64,000 bases of DNA from CAVPTL01 sp963727235 (GTDB lineage: Bacteria; Actinomycetota; Thermoleophilia; Gaiellales; JAICJC01), in NCBI GenBank assembly GCA_963727235.1, contig CAVSFZ010000015.1, positions 159,374-223,373 on the forward strand. The letters are read 5' to 3'. Positions within the stretch are counted from its first letter, which is position 1. Each line of letters opens with the position of its first letter. A program made the position numbers and the translations under genes. This document shows positions 16,684 through 25,949 of this stretch, piece by piece. The notes beneath the pieces were generated by a model. It was not told the DNA's origin. It did no database searches and saw nothing but the letters and a program-made list of their open reading frames with translations.

Positions 16684-18612
16684 TCACTCGCGTGCGCCGG
16701 CCGCGACGATTGGGTGCTCGCGGGTCGTGACGATCGAGACCGCCGCCGTGACGAGAACGCCGAGCATGAGCGCGCCGCCCAGGGTGGCGAAATAGAGCCC
16801 CCACGGAACAGCGACAACAGCCGTTCCCACGCTGTGATCGGCAGCAACCGCGACCCCCGTAAGAGCACAAACGACGACGACGGTGCCGAGCACCAGTCCC
16901 GTGGCGGTGACGAGTGCTCCTTCCAGGGCTGTGGTGCCGATGACTTGGGCGCGAGTGAGTCCGGATAACCGGGCGATCGCGTGTTCCCGGCGCCGCCCGC
17001 TTCCCGCGATCACGATTGCGTTCACGACGGCGATAACGCTGTAGAGGGCTGAGAGCGCCAGGAGGACTGTGAGGGCGGCGTCGTTCGTACGTTGTTGGGC
17101 AGCGGCGTTCGCGGCGATCCATGCGTTGACGCTCTGCACGCTGCCGTAGCGCTGCGCCCGGGCGGCAACCGACGAAACGCGAACTCCGGGTTGCGTCTTG
17201 ACGATGACATTCGCGGGCGCATGGGCGAGGTACTCGGCGGAAATCAGTGATCGAGGAACAAGGATCTGCTGGTCGGTCGACAGCCGGTTGGGCATGACGG
17301 CGGCGACAACGGCGTGGATCACTCTCGGGCCGACCCGCACGGTGGCAGGATCGCCGATCGCCGGGTTGATGCCATCGATCTTGTCCTGCATGACGGCGAT
17401 GTGGTCGCCGGTGAGGTTCGCCAGGCTTCCGGCAACGGGGCGACCGCGGTGCAGGCGCGCGTACCCCGACGGGTCGATAGCGACGATGCCGCTCAGGTAC
17501 GGGTCGTTCCCCTCCTCGCCCGGCCCATGGACCGTAACCGCGATCGGGGGGGTGATCTCCGGTGAGGTCGCCGCCACGCCGGGCATGTGCGCGAGCGCGT
17601 CGACGCGCTCGCCCGTCGTGGCGACCACGAGGTCGCCTGCGATGTCCCGCGCCTGTTGAATGGTGACGGCGCGAGTGCCGGCGGCGAGCGCCCCGGTGAT
17701 GCTGATCACGAGCGCAAGCAGGACGATCACCGGGGCGGCCGTCGATGCTGAGCGCTGCACGCCGTCACGGATATTCGCACCGGCCAATGTACCGAGGACA
17801 CCCGGCCGCATCGGTAGTCCGAGAATCGAACTTGCGCCGGGCACGAGGGCAGGGGCGAGGGCGGTCAGCCCGATGGCAGCCGTGACCGACACCCCGAACG
17901 CCAGTGCAAGGGCGACAACCAGACCCACCACCGAGGCGGCCACGATCTGGGCAGCCGTCACCGCCAGCATGGTGAGCCCACCAATCCACCGGCCCATTGT
18001 CATCACCCGAGCCGCGGACGGTTTCCCACCGACAGCTTCCAGGGGCGGAACCTGCGCGGCGCGTCCCGACGCTGCCACGACGCCCAGAATCGCCACCCCG
18101 ACACCTATCGCGGCGGCCACCACCACCGGCCACCACGGCTGGTTGAGGACGAATCCATCAGGCACAAAATGGGCCCGGCGCAGCAGCATCATCTGCAGCT
18201 GGACGGCGAGAGGAGTCAGGAGCGCCCCTAATCCCGCTCCCGCGCACCCGAGCAGGGTGGCCTCGCCGAGTACCATCAGCCGCACCTGGCCACGCCCGGC
18301 GCCGAGAAGTCGAAACAAGGCGAGATCTCGGCGGCGCTCCGAGACGGTGAACGCGAACGTGGTCGCGACGATGAAGACCGTCAATAACCCGGTGAGCATC
18401 GCACTGATGATCATGATGGTGGCGACTGCATCGAAGCCGCTGCGGACTTGAGACGCCTTCATCGGTGAGACGCCGGTCATCTGCGGGGGTGATGCAGAGC
18501 TCGCGACAATGATCGCCGAGGCGATGAGGGCGACGCCGATGGCGACCGTGAGAATGGCGCCGAGGAACAGCGGCCACCGCTCCCGGAAGCCTGTTGCCGA
18601 CACTCCGAGCAT
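16684..18612 (-). CDS. ABC transporter permease, FtsX/MacB type
   Basis: 642 residues with about ten hydrophobic segments and two FtsX-like blocks: the first around residues 60-170 (TVFIVATTFAFTVSERRRDLALFRLLGAG), the second near the C-terminus (VIAVVNAIVIAGSGRRREHAIARLSGL). A large extracytoplasmic region between them (about residues 310-500) is typical. Such permeases move lipids, peptides or antibiotics rather than sugars. Its ATG overlaps the stop of the ATPase gene by one base (TGATG), indicating translational coupling. Confidence 0.88.
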   Translation of the reverse strand: MLGVSATGFRERWPLFLGAILTVAIGVALIASAIIVASSASPPQMTGVSPMKASQVRSGFDAVATIMIISAMLTGLLTVFIVATTFAFTVSERRRDLALFRLLGAGRGQVRLMVLGEATLLGCAGAGLGALLTPLAVQLQMMLLRRAHFVPDGFVLNQPWWPVVVAAAIGVGVAILGVVAASGRAAQVPPLEAVGGKPSAARVMTMGRWIGGLTMLAVTAAQIVAASVVGLVVALALAFGVSVTAAIGLTALAPALVPGASSILGLPMRPGVLGTLAGANIRDGVQRSASTAAPVIVLLALVISITGALAAGTRAVTIQQARDIAGDLVVATTGERVDALAHMPGVAATSPEITPPIAVTVHGPGEEGNDPYLSGIVAIDPSGYARLHRGRPVAGSLANLTGDHIAVMQDKIDGINPAIGDPATVRVGPRVIHAVVAAVMPNRLSTDQQILVPRSLISAEYLAHAPANVIVKTQPGVRVSSVAARAQRYGSVQSVNAWIAANAAAQQRTNDAALTVLLALSALYSVIAVVNAIVIAGSGRRREHAIARLSGLTRAQVIGTTALEGALVTATGLVLGTVVVVCALTGVAVAADHSVGTAVVAVPWGLYFATLGGALMLGVLVTAAVSIVTTREHPIVAAGARE

Positions 18613-19367
18613 CAGTCCTCGAGCCGCGCCATCTCGGCCGCAAGCTGCGCATTCGACCCTCCAGGCAACCGGCTCACCAGAGCTCCGTCGCGCAGGAACA
18701 CTGCGCTGTCGGCGCGGGCCGCTGCAGCTGGGTCATGGGTCACCATGACCACCGTCTGCCCGCGATCAACCATGCTGCGTAGGAGGTCGAGCACGCGGTG
18801 CGATGCCGCCGAGTCCAACGCGCCGGTCGGCTCGTCGGCGAACAGCACCGCCGGCCGAGTCACGATCGCCCTTGCCAACGCAACACGCTGCTGTTGACCG
18901 CCTGAGAGCTGAGCCGGCTTGTGGCGCGCACGATCGGCGAGGCCGACCCGCTCCAGCGCTTCCTCGATCCTCTCTCGTGACGGTCGGGCACCGGCCAGAC
19001 GCAAGGGGAGAGAGATGTTCTGCGAGGCGGTGAGCGAGCTCACCAGGTTGAAATTCTGGAAGGCGAAGCCGATACGGGTGCGTCGCAGCTTCGTCAACGC
19101 GGCGTCCGAAGCCTGCGTGAGCTCGCAACCGTCGAGCACGATCCGGCCGGCATCCGCGCGTTCCAACCCGGCGAGGCAGTGCAGCAGCGTCGACTTGCCG
19201 GATCCGGAGGGTCCCATCACCGCCAGCCACGAGCCGGGCTCCACTCCCAAATTCACGTCTTGCAGCGCGTGCACCTCGGTGCGGCCGGCCCGATAGTTCT
19301 TCCAGAGGCCCGCAGCGCTCACCGAAGGTGTTGCGCGCTCCGCCAACGCGTTCGTCAAGTCCGCCAT
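18612..19367 (-). CDS. ABC transporter ATP-binding protein, LolD/MacB type
   Basis: About 251 residues from ATG 19367 (TTG 19385 is possible). Walker A is GPSGSGKST, the Q-loop is FAFQNFNLV, the signature LSGGQQQRVALARA and Walker B AVLFADEPTGALD, followed by H-loop VTHD. The EPTGALD sequence is diagnostic of the LolD/MacB/BceA branch. It energises the coupled FtsX-type permease. A LuxR regulator is divergent 97 bp away, a likely controller of this exporter. Confidence 0.93.
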   Translation of the reverse strand: MADLTNALAERATPSVSAAGLWKNYRAGRTEVHALQDVNLGVEPGSWLAVMGPSGSGKSTLLHCLAGLERADAGRIVLDGCELTQASDAALTKLRRTRIGFAFQNFNLVSSLTASQNISLPLRLAGARPSRERIEEALERVGLADRARHKPAQLSGGQQQRVALARAIVTRPAVLFADEPTGALDSAASHRVLDLLRSMVDRGQTVVMVTHDPAAAARADSAVFLRDGALVSRLPGGSNAQLAAEMARLED

Positions 19368-19464
19368 CGTGGGCCCATCCAACACGCCCGAGCCCGGTGC
19401 CGCTATGGGCGTGCGCGAGAAACGTGCGCTCAGCCCGGGGTAGCGTCCGCGCTACCATGGTGCC

Positions 19465-20100
19465 GTGATTTCCCGCCCCTCAGCTCGGCTTGTCCCCGAG
19501 GCACCCGGTGGCCCCGGCGGCGTGGTCGCGCTGGTCGCCGTGGCGGCAGGGGTGGCGGCATTCGATGTGGTCGCCGTCGCCGCGATCCTGACCGTGCCGG
19601 CGATCTTCCTGCTCGCACCCGTGCTGGTGATGCACGATCGGATCGACCTCGGATTCTGGATGGTCGACCAACAGTCGGAAGCGTGGCCACTCGCGATCCT
19701 GGGCGCGGTTCTCTTCCTCGCCGGGCTTGCGGTCCTAAGAGTGCTCGTGCAAGCCCAGCTGCGCCTCGCGCATCGTCTGCTTGGCCGCTGGAAGACTGAT
19801 GCCCCTGCCGATCTGCCTCGCGCCAACAGCGCGGGAGTCTCCCCGATGGCGACGTTGACGCAACGAGAACATGAGGTGCTCGAACTCATGTCGGCCGGTC
19901 TGAGGAACGCCGCCATCGCCGAACGACTGCTCGTCAGTGAGGCTACGGTTCGCAAGCACATCGGGCGGATCTTCACGAAGCTCGACGTTTCCGGACCCGC
20001 CAGAGACCGGCGAGTAGCCGCCGTCATCACGTATCTGCAGCACGCGGGAGCCGCGCCGGAAACTCCCACGCACCGTCCGGACGACCCTGACCGCCGCTGA
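19465..20100 (+). CDS. Membrane-embedded LuxR/NarL-type one-component regulator
   Basis: 211 residues from GTG. Two or three hydrophobic helices occupy residues about 18-95 (VVALVAVAAGVAAFDVVAVA, then LFLAGLAVL), resembling the membrane sensor part of actinobacterial NarL-system histidine kinases. There is no kinase or receiver domain; residues about 128-195 are a LuxR-type helix-turn-helix (LTQREHEVLELMSAG, AERLLVSEATVRKHI). It therefore appears to couple a membrane signal directly to DNA binding. It is divergent from the ABC exporter pair, which it probably regulates. Confidence 0.8.
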   Translation: MISRPSARLVPEAPGGPGGVVALVAVAAGVAAFDVVAVAAILTVPAIFLLAPVLVMHDRIDLGFWMVDQQSEAWPLAILGAVLFLAGLAVLRVLVQAQLRLAHRLLGRWKTDAPADLPRANSAGVSPMATLTQREHEVLELMSAGLRNAAIAERLLVSEATVRKHIGRIFTKLDVSGPARDRRVAAVITYLQHAGAAPETPTHRPDDPDRR

Positions 20101-20179
20101 CCCGGTGTGACGACGTCTCGGGATCGCGATGCCGATGGAGGATGCAATCGAAGCGACTCGGCTAGAGTTGCAGCGACCC

Positions 20180-20252
<73 letters not shown>

Positions 20253-20558
20253 TCTCGGAAGCGGCGTGGTTGAGCGGAAAACGTGTCTTCGTCGCGGATG
20301 TGGGATTTGCCGTGGGGGCACATTGGGGGCACGGGTGTTACTTTGCTCCGGGGGTGTCGCCGTGGCGTCCCACCCGGTGGTGGACTCAGACCGCTGCTTC
20401 AACCAGGTCGAAGCGTCCAGCCGCACGCTCAGCGATCTCTAGAGTGCACGATTCAGCGAGGAGTCTTGTAGACGCGAGGGATCGGGCAGAGGCAGGGGTC
20501 GCACGTTCGAATTGTGCCGGGCGCATGGCTCAACCAAGCCGTTTTTGGAGGCCCGGAA
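20253..20558. other. Non-coding junction after tRNA-Thr with arm-like repeats and a tRNA fragment
   Basis: Two direct copies of TGGGGGCAC (20313-20321 and 20324-20332) sit about 60 bp after the tRNA, where tyrosine-integrase arm sites of tRNA-integrated elements usually lie. At 20491-20524 a T-arm-like sequence (GTCGCACGTTCGAAT...GTGC) followed by acceptor-like CGGGCGC resembles the 3' end of another tRNA, without its 5' half. No integrase gene is in this stretch. Confidence 0.5.
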
Positions 20559-20744
20559 ATGCGAAATACGGACGGATTAGTGCTTCGTGCTTTGCCTGTG
20601 GTGGAGGTCGGGAAGCCCATGAGCCAGGCCGAGCGTGACCGAGAAGCGAATGCATACTGGGACTCGCTGACCGAGGCCCAGGAAGTGTGGGCGCTGCGGA
20701 AGATGGGGTTCTTCAAGATGGGGCAGCAGCCCCTTCCAACTTGA
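20559..20744 (+). CDS. Small hypothetical protein
   Basis: 61 residues from ATG 20559, preceded by TTTGGAGG with good spacing. The sequence is charged and helical (QAERDREANAYWDSLTEAQ, then LRKMGFFKMG). No family recognised. It is the first plausible gene after the tRNA-linked junction and probably belongs to the inserted DNA. Confidence 0.5.
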   Translation: MRNTDGLVLRALPVVEVGKPMSQAERDREANAYWDSLTEAQEVWALRKMGFFKMGQQPLPT

Positions 20745-20872
20745 GCAGGCCGCTGAGCGCGTGAGCGAGCGAGCACCTGCTGCGAACCATGCGAGACACG
20801 GGCACTGAACGCGGTCGAGGCCGAGAAGAGGGGATGCTTGATGGAATGGATTGAGACTGAGCTGAACCGACC

Positions 20873-21649
20873 GTGGGCGCATGCGTGATGGCAGGGTCGA
20901 TGCTGCCGCCGGACGAGGACTATCTGGTTACCTGTACCGAGCCGAAGCCCGATGACCAGTCCCGCGCGCTCGAACTCGACCGACGGTTTGGCGAATGGAG
21001 CGAAGGCGCGGCGCCGCGTTTTCTGAGTCAGGCGAAGGGTGAGGCGTCCGCTCAGGCGATCAGCGATGTGGAAGAGGCGTTCCAGCGCCAATTTGCGAAC
21101 TCTGGTGCCGGAGCCATCCACGGAAGCCTTCACTTCCGCTACCTGCGCGCAAGTCTTGGCGGCCTATCCCAACCCGAAGCGCGTGATCGTTTTGAGATGG
21201 CCGAGAAGCTTCTGAGCGAGTACACCGCTTTGGCGCAGTGGGATCTCTACGGTCGCGCGAAGTCGCCGGACGTGATCGTATTTCACGGCGGATCAACGCC
21301 GGTCACAGACCGTCGGAGGAACATCGCGGCCGGCTTTACGCTCTACGCTGGGTATTCGTGGATGCCAGTACTTCGCCCAGGCGGCTCGTACGGCAGCTCG
21401 TTCTACGTGTGTCGCCTCCCGATCAGACTCGTGACCTTCACTTATTGGCTTCCGTTCGGGCAATCCGGAAAGGACAACTCCCACGATTGTGAGATTGCGT
21501 GCCGGGATCAGCTGGTGTTGGATCCCAGCAGTAGCGGCGCTTTCGCGCTGGACGACTCGGGTCACGACCTGGCCCGCAAGTTCTCCGAGCATCGTGCTCC
21601 CCGACCCGGTGGTGACTGGTCGCTGCTCTCAAAGCTCATCACCGCATGA
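20873..21649 (+). CDS. Hypothetical protein, possibly ADP-ribosyltransferase-like
   Basis: 258 residues from ATG 20873 (ATG 20888 is an alternative). The N-terminal 100 residues are charged and helical. The C-terminal part has DVIVFHGGS, GFTLYAGYSWMP and HDCEIACRDQLVLDP in an order and spacing reminiscent of the three strand motifs of ADP-ribosyltransferase folds (aromatic-H/R-G-G/T, S-W, and an E near the end). That resemblance is weak and by eye. It sits beside a broken restriction system, a usual place for toxins or effectors. Confidence 0.5.
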   Translation: MGACVMAGSMLPPDEDYLVTCTEPKPDDQSRALELDRRFGEWSEGAAPRFLSQAKGEASAQAISDVEEAFQRQFANSGAGAIHGSLHFRYLRASLGGLSQPEARDRFEMAEKLLSEYTALAQWDLYGRAKSPDVIVFHGGSTPVTDRRRNIAAGFTLYAGYSWMPVLRPGGSYGSSFYVCRLPIRLVTFTYWLPFGQSGKDNSHDCEIACRDQLVLDPSSSGAFALDDSGHDLARKFSEHRAPRPGGDWSLLSKLITA

Positions 21650-21885
21650 CGAATCGATCCATGTTGTCTGCGCGACCCGACGAGCGATGCCTTGAATCTG
21701 GAGAGATCTACACGGTCGGATTCGGCGCGACAACCCCTGGAAGAGTTGATTTCGACAGTCCAGCAGCAGAGCATTGAGTACCTGGTTTGCGTGGGGGCTT
21801 CGGCCAGCCAGCCGGCCAACTCCCATCATCCGGGCGTCCCGAGAACTACTCCAAGCCGGGTCGAGTGTGCACCAGCAGAAGCGGA

Positions 21886-23505
21886 TCAGGCTTGGGTTTG
21901 GTACTCGCTCAGCGGCGCGGCGCCATCCGCCCAAGCATCCTCAAAGGCGTCCATCGGAATCTCTGACGCCCGGATGGAATCGACGGCTCCCGCTAGGACG
22001 GAGTTCAGTGGTGGAACCTCGAACGTCTGGGCGTCATCCGAGATAACCCGAGCGTGCAACGACCGCGCTTGTTCAGCTGGAAGCACCCGCCATTCGGCGA
22101 CCACGCCCTTGCTTTCCAATTCAGCCACGAACCGCTCGAAAGCCTTCTTGGTTTTAGAGGAAAGGTTCGCCGGCCCCGAGAGAAGCCTGACTTGGTCGAC
22201 TTGATCGACCGACAGTTCTTCAGTGAGTATCTCCAGGGCCTTGCGATCCATGTGCTGTTCATACCAGAGCACGTTCCCACGGAGTTGCCGGACTATGCGC
22301 CTGATCGCGAGGTCGTTCGAGAACGGCGTGTCTGGATGAAGGTAGCTGTCGGCGATGCCTGTAGGCACCAGCGATGGCACTCCGACCGACGCTGGCCCCG
22401 TGGCGGCCCCAGCACCGATCGTCTCGAAACCTTTGCGAATGACCTGGGCGATCAGCTTGCGGCGGGCTTCCAAGAAGTCGTCGTAGCCCATGTCAGCCCA
22501 TCCATCAGGGAGAGCGTGATGGAAGCAGTCAGTCGGGGAGAACCGATCGGCGTACCGCGGCCAGTAGGTCGAGGGCGCGGCGGCTGAGATCTCGATGTTC
22601 TCTGGCCACTCCACATACGACAGATTTGCGATTTGGTTGACGCTTCGGGTACCAGAAATACCCTGGTTTTCGAGGTATTTCCTCGGAAAGAGATGGTGCC
22701 TGTCTATAGGCGCTTTCTTCGGTTGCAGGACAGGGTCAAAGAGGTCGCGCAGAAAGAGAGCGGCCTTCTGCTCGTCACCCGGCTCCGCATCGACAAACGG
22801 AGGGACGCGGGCGTTGACCAGGCACAGCGCTGCGGCGTAGCCGAACAGGCCAGGGCCGGTAGCTGCGGATGTTGCGAGCGCCTGTGGGAGCGTGATCGTC
22901 CAGTAGTCCTCCGTGAGCGTGGTTGAGATCGCGTGTCGAAGCCGATCGAGGTACCCAGCCCCGTCGTCAGCCTCGGTGAACGACTGAACGTCCTGGGTAA
23001 TCTGCGTCTCAAATGACCCGGTATACCGCCCGGTGAGCGACGACATGAAGAAGTAGCGCGCGATTGTCGTTCGGAGAGCGCTGTGCGAGAGTCCGTACTC
23101 ACGCCCGATGAGATAGAGGGCGTACACTAGGACGACATTGTTCTGCGAGGAGATCTCGTTTGAGCGCCGGAATCCTGCGGACATAAGGGTCTTCAGAAAC
23201 TCATGCCAGCTGGTGAGGTCGAGAACGACGTCGATCGCAGCGGTGAGCTTATCGAGTTGCGCCTCGCGATCGGCGCTTGAGAGGTTGGTCTGGCCGTCAA
23301 GGTCGCCACCTCGAAGAAGCGCAAGCACTGATCGAAGCCGACCGCGCTGGAAGCCGACCAAAACCGCGACGCGCAGGAGTTGATCCGCTGCCGGTTTGAT
23401 CAAGTGGTTGTATGGGCTCGGCACCCCGGTCACGGGGACAACACTTGCGTCACGTGCGAACCCTTCAAGGCGCCGGCGATCCTCCTCTCGGAAGACCGAC
23501 AACAA
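21886..23505 (-). pseudogene. GmrSD-like (DUF262/DUF1524) endonuclease, lacking its N-terminal part
   Basis: 539 open codons from TTG 23505. The frame opens with LSVFREEDRRRLEGF, which in family members follows QADFILTM in the middle of DUF262; the preceding part of the protein is absent from this strand. Residues about 130-200 continue DUF262 (FFMSSLTGRYTGS). A DUF1524-type HNH nuclease follows (DRHHLFPRKYLENQGI, then VNQIANLSYVEWPEN), and the last 150 residues look like a degenerate PLD-type domain (QVRLLSGPANLSS, SLHARVISDD). GmrSD enzymes are type IV restriction nucleases against modified DNA. The missing DUF262 half lies next door on the other strand. Confidence 0.75.
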
Positions 23506-23732
23506 TTGAGGAGTTCGTGGTTCGCTTGCGATCGGCGAAGCCAGAGGAGCTGGAAAACGAGCGGGAACCTCAGCTTCGGCGGGCGATGAACAGGTTACGC
23601 GGCTTGGAGGACTTCCCGTTTTTGGCGGTACAGATCGGCCACGAGGTCGATGAGGAACAGGTGGCTGAGATCTTTCTCCGCGTAAACAGCGGTGGCACCT
23701 CTCTGACTCAAGCGGACTTCATCCTCACCATG
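23503..23732 (+). pseudogene. Inverted DUF262 N-terminal fragment of the same GmrSD-like gene
   Basis: About 76 codons on the plus strand reading TIEEFVVRLRSAKPEELEN to VNSGGTSLTQADFILTM. DEEQVAEIFLRVNSGG is the conserved DUF262 block that should precede LSVFREED of the minus-strand gene. The two pieces are arranged head to head, as after an inversion with a breakpoint between TM and LSVF. No start codon of its own is evident. Confidence 0.7.
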
Positions 23733-24200
23733 GTCGAGGACAAAGGCGGGGTCGCGAGGCTTCGAGACATCCGCTATCGCTTCGGCCCGGACGTTGCGGA
23801 GATAGTCCGCGCTTGCAGCGATACGATGGTCGAGACTGGGACGGACAAGTCGCCTTGGTGGGAGCGAAAACGCGCGTACTTAGACCATCTGAGATCTCTC
23901 GAAGACCCGCTCAAGCAATCCGTCCTTCGAGTGACGATGGCCGACAAGCTCTTCAACCTTCGTGCCATCCGCAGAGACGTTGAGCAATCCAACGATCGCG
24001 AAGCGTTTTGGGCGCTCTTTACGACCGGAGCCGAGGGACAGCTGTGGTACTACGGCTGCCTGGCCACGATTTTCGCGGCCCACGATCTCGAATCTCCCAT
24101 AGTTCGAGAAATCGGCCGTTTGCTGCAAGAAATCCGTGACATAGCACCAGAGGCTGCCAGTCGAGTGGCCGTTTTGGGGTCATCGGTTCCAGTCAAATGA
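23733..24200 (+). pseudogene. C-terminal fragment of an HD-domain (SpoT-like) phosphohydrolase
   Basis: In frame with the DUF262 fragment, the sequence switches at 23733 to VEDKGGVARLRDIRYRFG, then SPWWERKRAYLDHL, ADKLFNLRAI and QLWYYGCL. This is the distal two thirds of small HD-domain proteins related to (p)ppGpp hydrolases, where the usual order is LLHDAVEDQGG...ADKLHN. The histidine-rich first half is missing and the normal ADKLHN histidine is F, so this piece cannot be active. The join to DUF262 is a recombination scar. Confidence 0.7.
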
Positions 24201-24357
24201 TGCTGGCTGTCGGCAACCGCAGACTCGCTTTGACGATCTCCACGATCCACCTGGGCAATCTGCACGTTTCGGTACCCGCCTCCGAATCCCGGAATGTCGA
24301 CGGGCCGATCTGCAAGACTGATCCGAAGCGCATGTACGTGAGCCGAGGCAGGAACCA

Positions 24358-24420
24358 ATGAGCGCAACGCGCATCCAAAACCATGCCGCCTTCATCTGGT
24401 CAGTCGCTGACCTGCTGCGT
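24358..24420 (+). pseudogene. hsdM: 5' stub of a type I restriction-modification hsdM gene
   Basis: From ATG 24358 the 21 codons read MSATRIQNHAAF then IWSVADLLRG, an excellent match to the N-terminus of HsdM methyltransferase subunits, which would continue with DYKQ. Exactly here the 905-bp repeated segment begins and the frame is lost. No other part of hsdM, hsdS or hsdR is seen nearby. Confidence 0.7.
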
Positions 24421-25325
24421 GGACGTCCCCCACACGCAGAAGCCGGGGGGTCTTCTCGGCCTGTACCCTCCTGGTAGTGGTGCTCTACACCGCCGGTTGT
24501 GATTCTTCCTCAAACACGGCTCAAAGTGCGGAGTCGAGTACCCCCGGCGCCGGGTCTACGACCGGATCAACGCCGGCCCCACCTGCGGCATCCACCACGC
24601 ACCAAACAAAGCCACACCGATCGAAACCACGCGGCGTGCGCGCGCCCGACGTTCCTAACCGCCGACTCACTCCAGGTGCGGCGTTCCATGTTCGCCGGCG
24701 CACGATCTGCAAATCGGGTTACTCGTCGCGCGTCCGTAACGTCCCAGTGAGCGAGGCAACCGCCGTTTACCGCCGGTATCACACCGCTCACGTACCCTAC
24801 GCCCATGAGGTCGATCACCTCATCTCGCTGGAGATTGGGGGGTCGAATGCGATCACCAACCTCTGGCCCGAGCCCTACGCTGGCCGGTGGGGCGCGCGCA
24901 CAAAGGACGTCTTAGAAACCCGCCTCCACGACCTGGTCTGCGCCGGCAGGCTCAGACTGCGTGTAGCGCAGCACCGAGAGGCGAGGAACTGGGTCGCCGC
25001 CTACCGGCGATACGTCTCGCACGCGCTGCCCGCGCTCCCGCCGAACGGAGGTCGAACACGACACCACGCCGCCGGAACAACCACCAATCGGGGCGGGTTC
25101 TACGCATCAACCTACGGGTCGGCCGACACAATTTATTGCGCAGACGATTCTGAGTGGCAGCACCTAAGCAAGACCTACCTCCGCCACTTCCGTACCCTCC
25201 GGAAGGCCCGCAACGCGCTGCCTGGGTACCACCTCCACCAACCCTGCTAACTGGTCGGCCAAGCGCACTCGCTCACGAATCGCTTTGCTGAGAATCCCCA
25301 AGCGGGGAGATGCGATGATCGATCT
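24421..25325 (+). repeat. 905-bp duplicated segment, copy A (inverted copy at 43019-43923)
   Basis: Bases 24421-25325 appear identical, as reverse complement, to 43019-43923; both are 905 bp and all reading frames compared agree. Left flank is the hsdM stub, right flank is unrelated DNA. No terminal inverted repeats, no obvious target-site duplication and no transposase are present. The segment carries the end of a K+ channel gene and most of an HNH lipoprotein gene. Confidence 0.85.
24477..25250 (+). pseudogene. HNH-nuclease lipoprotein, copy A, lacking start and signal n-region
   Basis: Same protein as at 43094-44068. In copy A the frame upstream of the lipobox (VVVLYTAGC) meets a TGA just before the duplication boundary, and no ATG/GTG precedes the hydrophobic core, so translation from GTG 24477 would lack most of the signal peptide. 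The nuclease domain itself is intact (EVDHLISLEIGGSNAITNL). Probably non-functional as an exported enzyme. Confidence 0.7.
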
Positions 25326-25508
25326 TTTCCTGGGGTGTTCCCAGCGCAGGCTGCCGGAGGCTCCGAACTGATGGGCAGCGGTTGTTGTCGGCCCTCCGAA
25401 GTTGCGGCCGTGAGCCTGGCTCGGTAGAGCGGTTGGGGCGACAGCCTGGAGGCAGGGGCGAAACCCGCTCCAATCCGTGGGCACGGTCTACGCGTTCTGT
25501 TTGACACC

Positions 25509-25949
25509 CTAAGCGTGCTGATGGCGCTCGCCGAGGTGCGCACCACTCCTTCGCTTTGCTTGCAGCATCCCCAGCGTGGCGAGAGCATCGGCGTGCATGT
25601 TCTGCTTCCTCGGCACCCACTCGATAGAGAACCGTGTCAACCGTTCGCTCAGACGCCGCGCCTCATCAGCCAAAGGAATCAGCCGCTGCTCCTTGATCCG
25701 CCATTCACCGCGCATCTGCATTACGACCACGCGGCTGTCGGCCTTGGCCTCCACGATGGCCGCCTTCACCAGCAGGCACTCCGTCAGTCCTCGGATCAGG
25801 GCGTGGTACTCGGCTTCGTTGTCGGTCACTCGAAGCAGTGAATCGTAGCCTTCGGCCAGCACGCTGCCGTCGCGCTCAATCACCCAACCTATCCCGCCGG
25901 GGCCAGGATTGGTCGCCACTCCCGCGTCGTGTCGGAGAACGACCTTCAT
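25509..25949 (-). CDS. RNase HI-like protein
   Basis: 146 residues from ATG 25949; a longer frame upstream looks non-coding. Motifs of the RNase H fold are in order: LRHDAGVATNPGPGGIGWV (first Asp), NEAEYHALIRGL (Glu), DSRVVVMQMRGEWRI (second Asp), and NMHADALATLG (last Asp). All four acidic metal ligands are thus present. It would cleave RNA in RNA-DNA hybrids; stand-alone versions of this subtype are common in actinobacteria. It lies between the duplicated segment and a divergent LuxR gene. Confidence 0.82.
   Translation of the reverse strand: MKVVLRHDAGVATNPGPGGIGWVIERDGSVLAEGYDSLLRVTDNEAEYHALIRGLTECLLVKAAIVEAKADSRVVVMQMRGEWRIKEQRLIPLADEARRLSERLTRFSIEWVPRKQNMHADALATLGMLQAKRRSGAHLGERHQHA

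Noticed and set aside
20453..21133. Minus-strand open frame ending APGTIRTCDPCL
   Set aside because: That ending is the antisense translation of a tRNA-like T arm, a common artefact; the plus strand carries better candidates.
23412..23502. N-terminal extension of the plus-strand DUF262 fragment
   Set aside because: These codons are antisense to the minus-strand GmrSD-like gene and show no DUF262 similarity.
24421..25325. Duplicated 905-bp segment as an insertion sequence
   Set aside because: No transposase, no terminal inverted repeats and no target duplication; its genes are an HNH lipoprotein and a channel tail.
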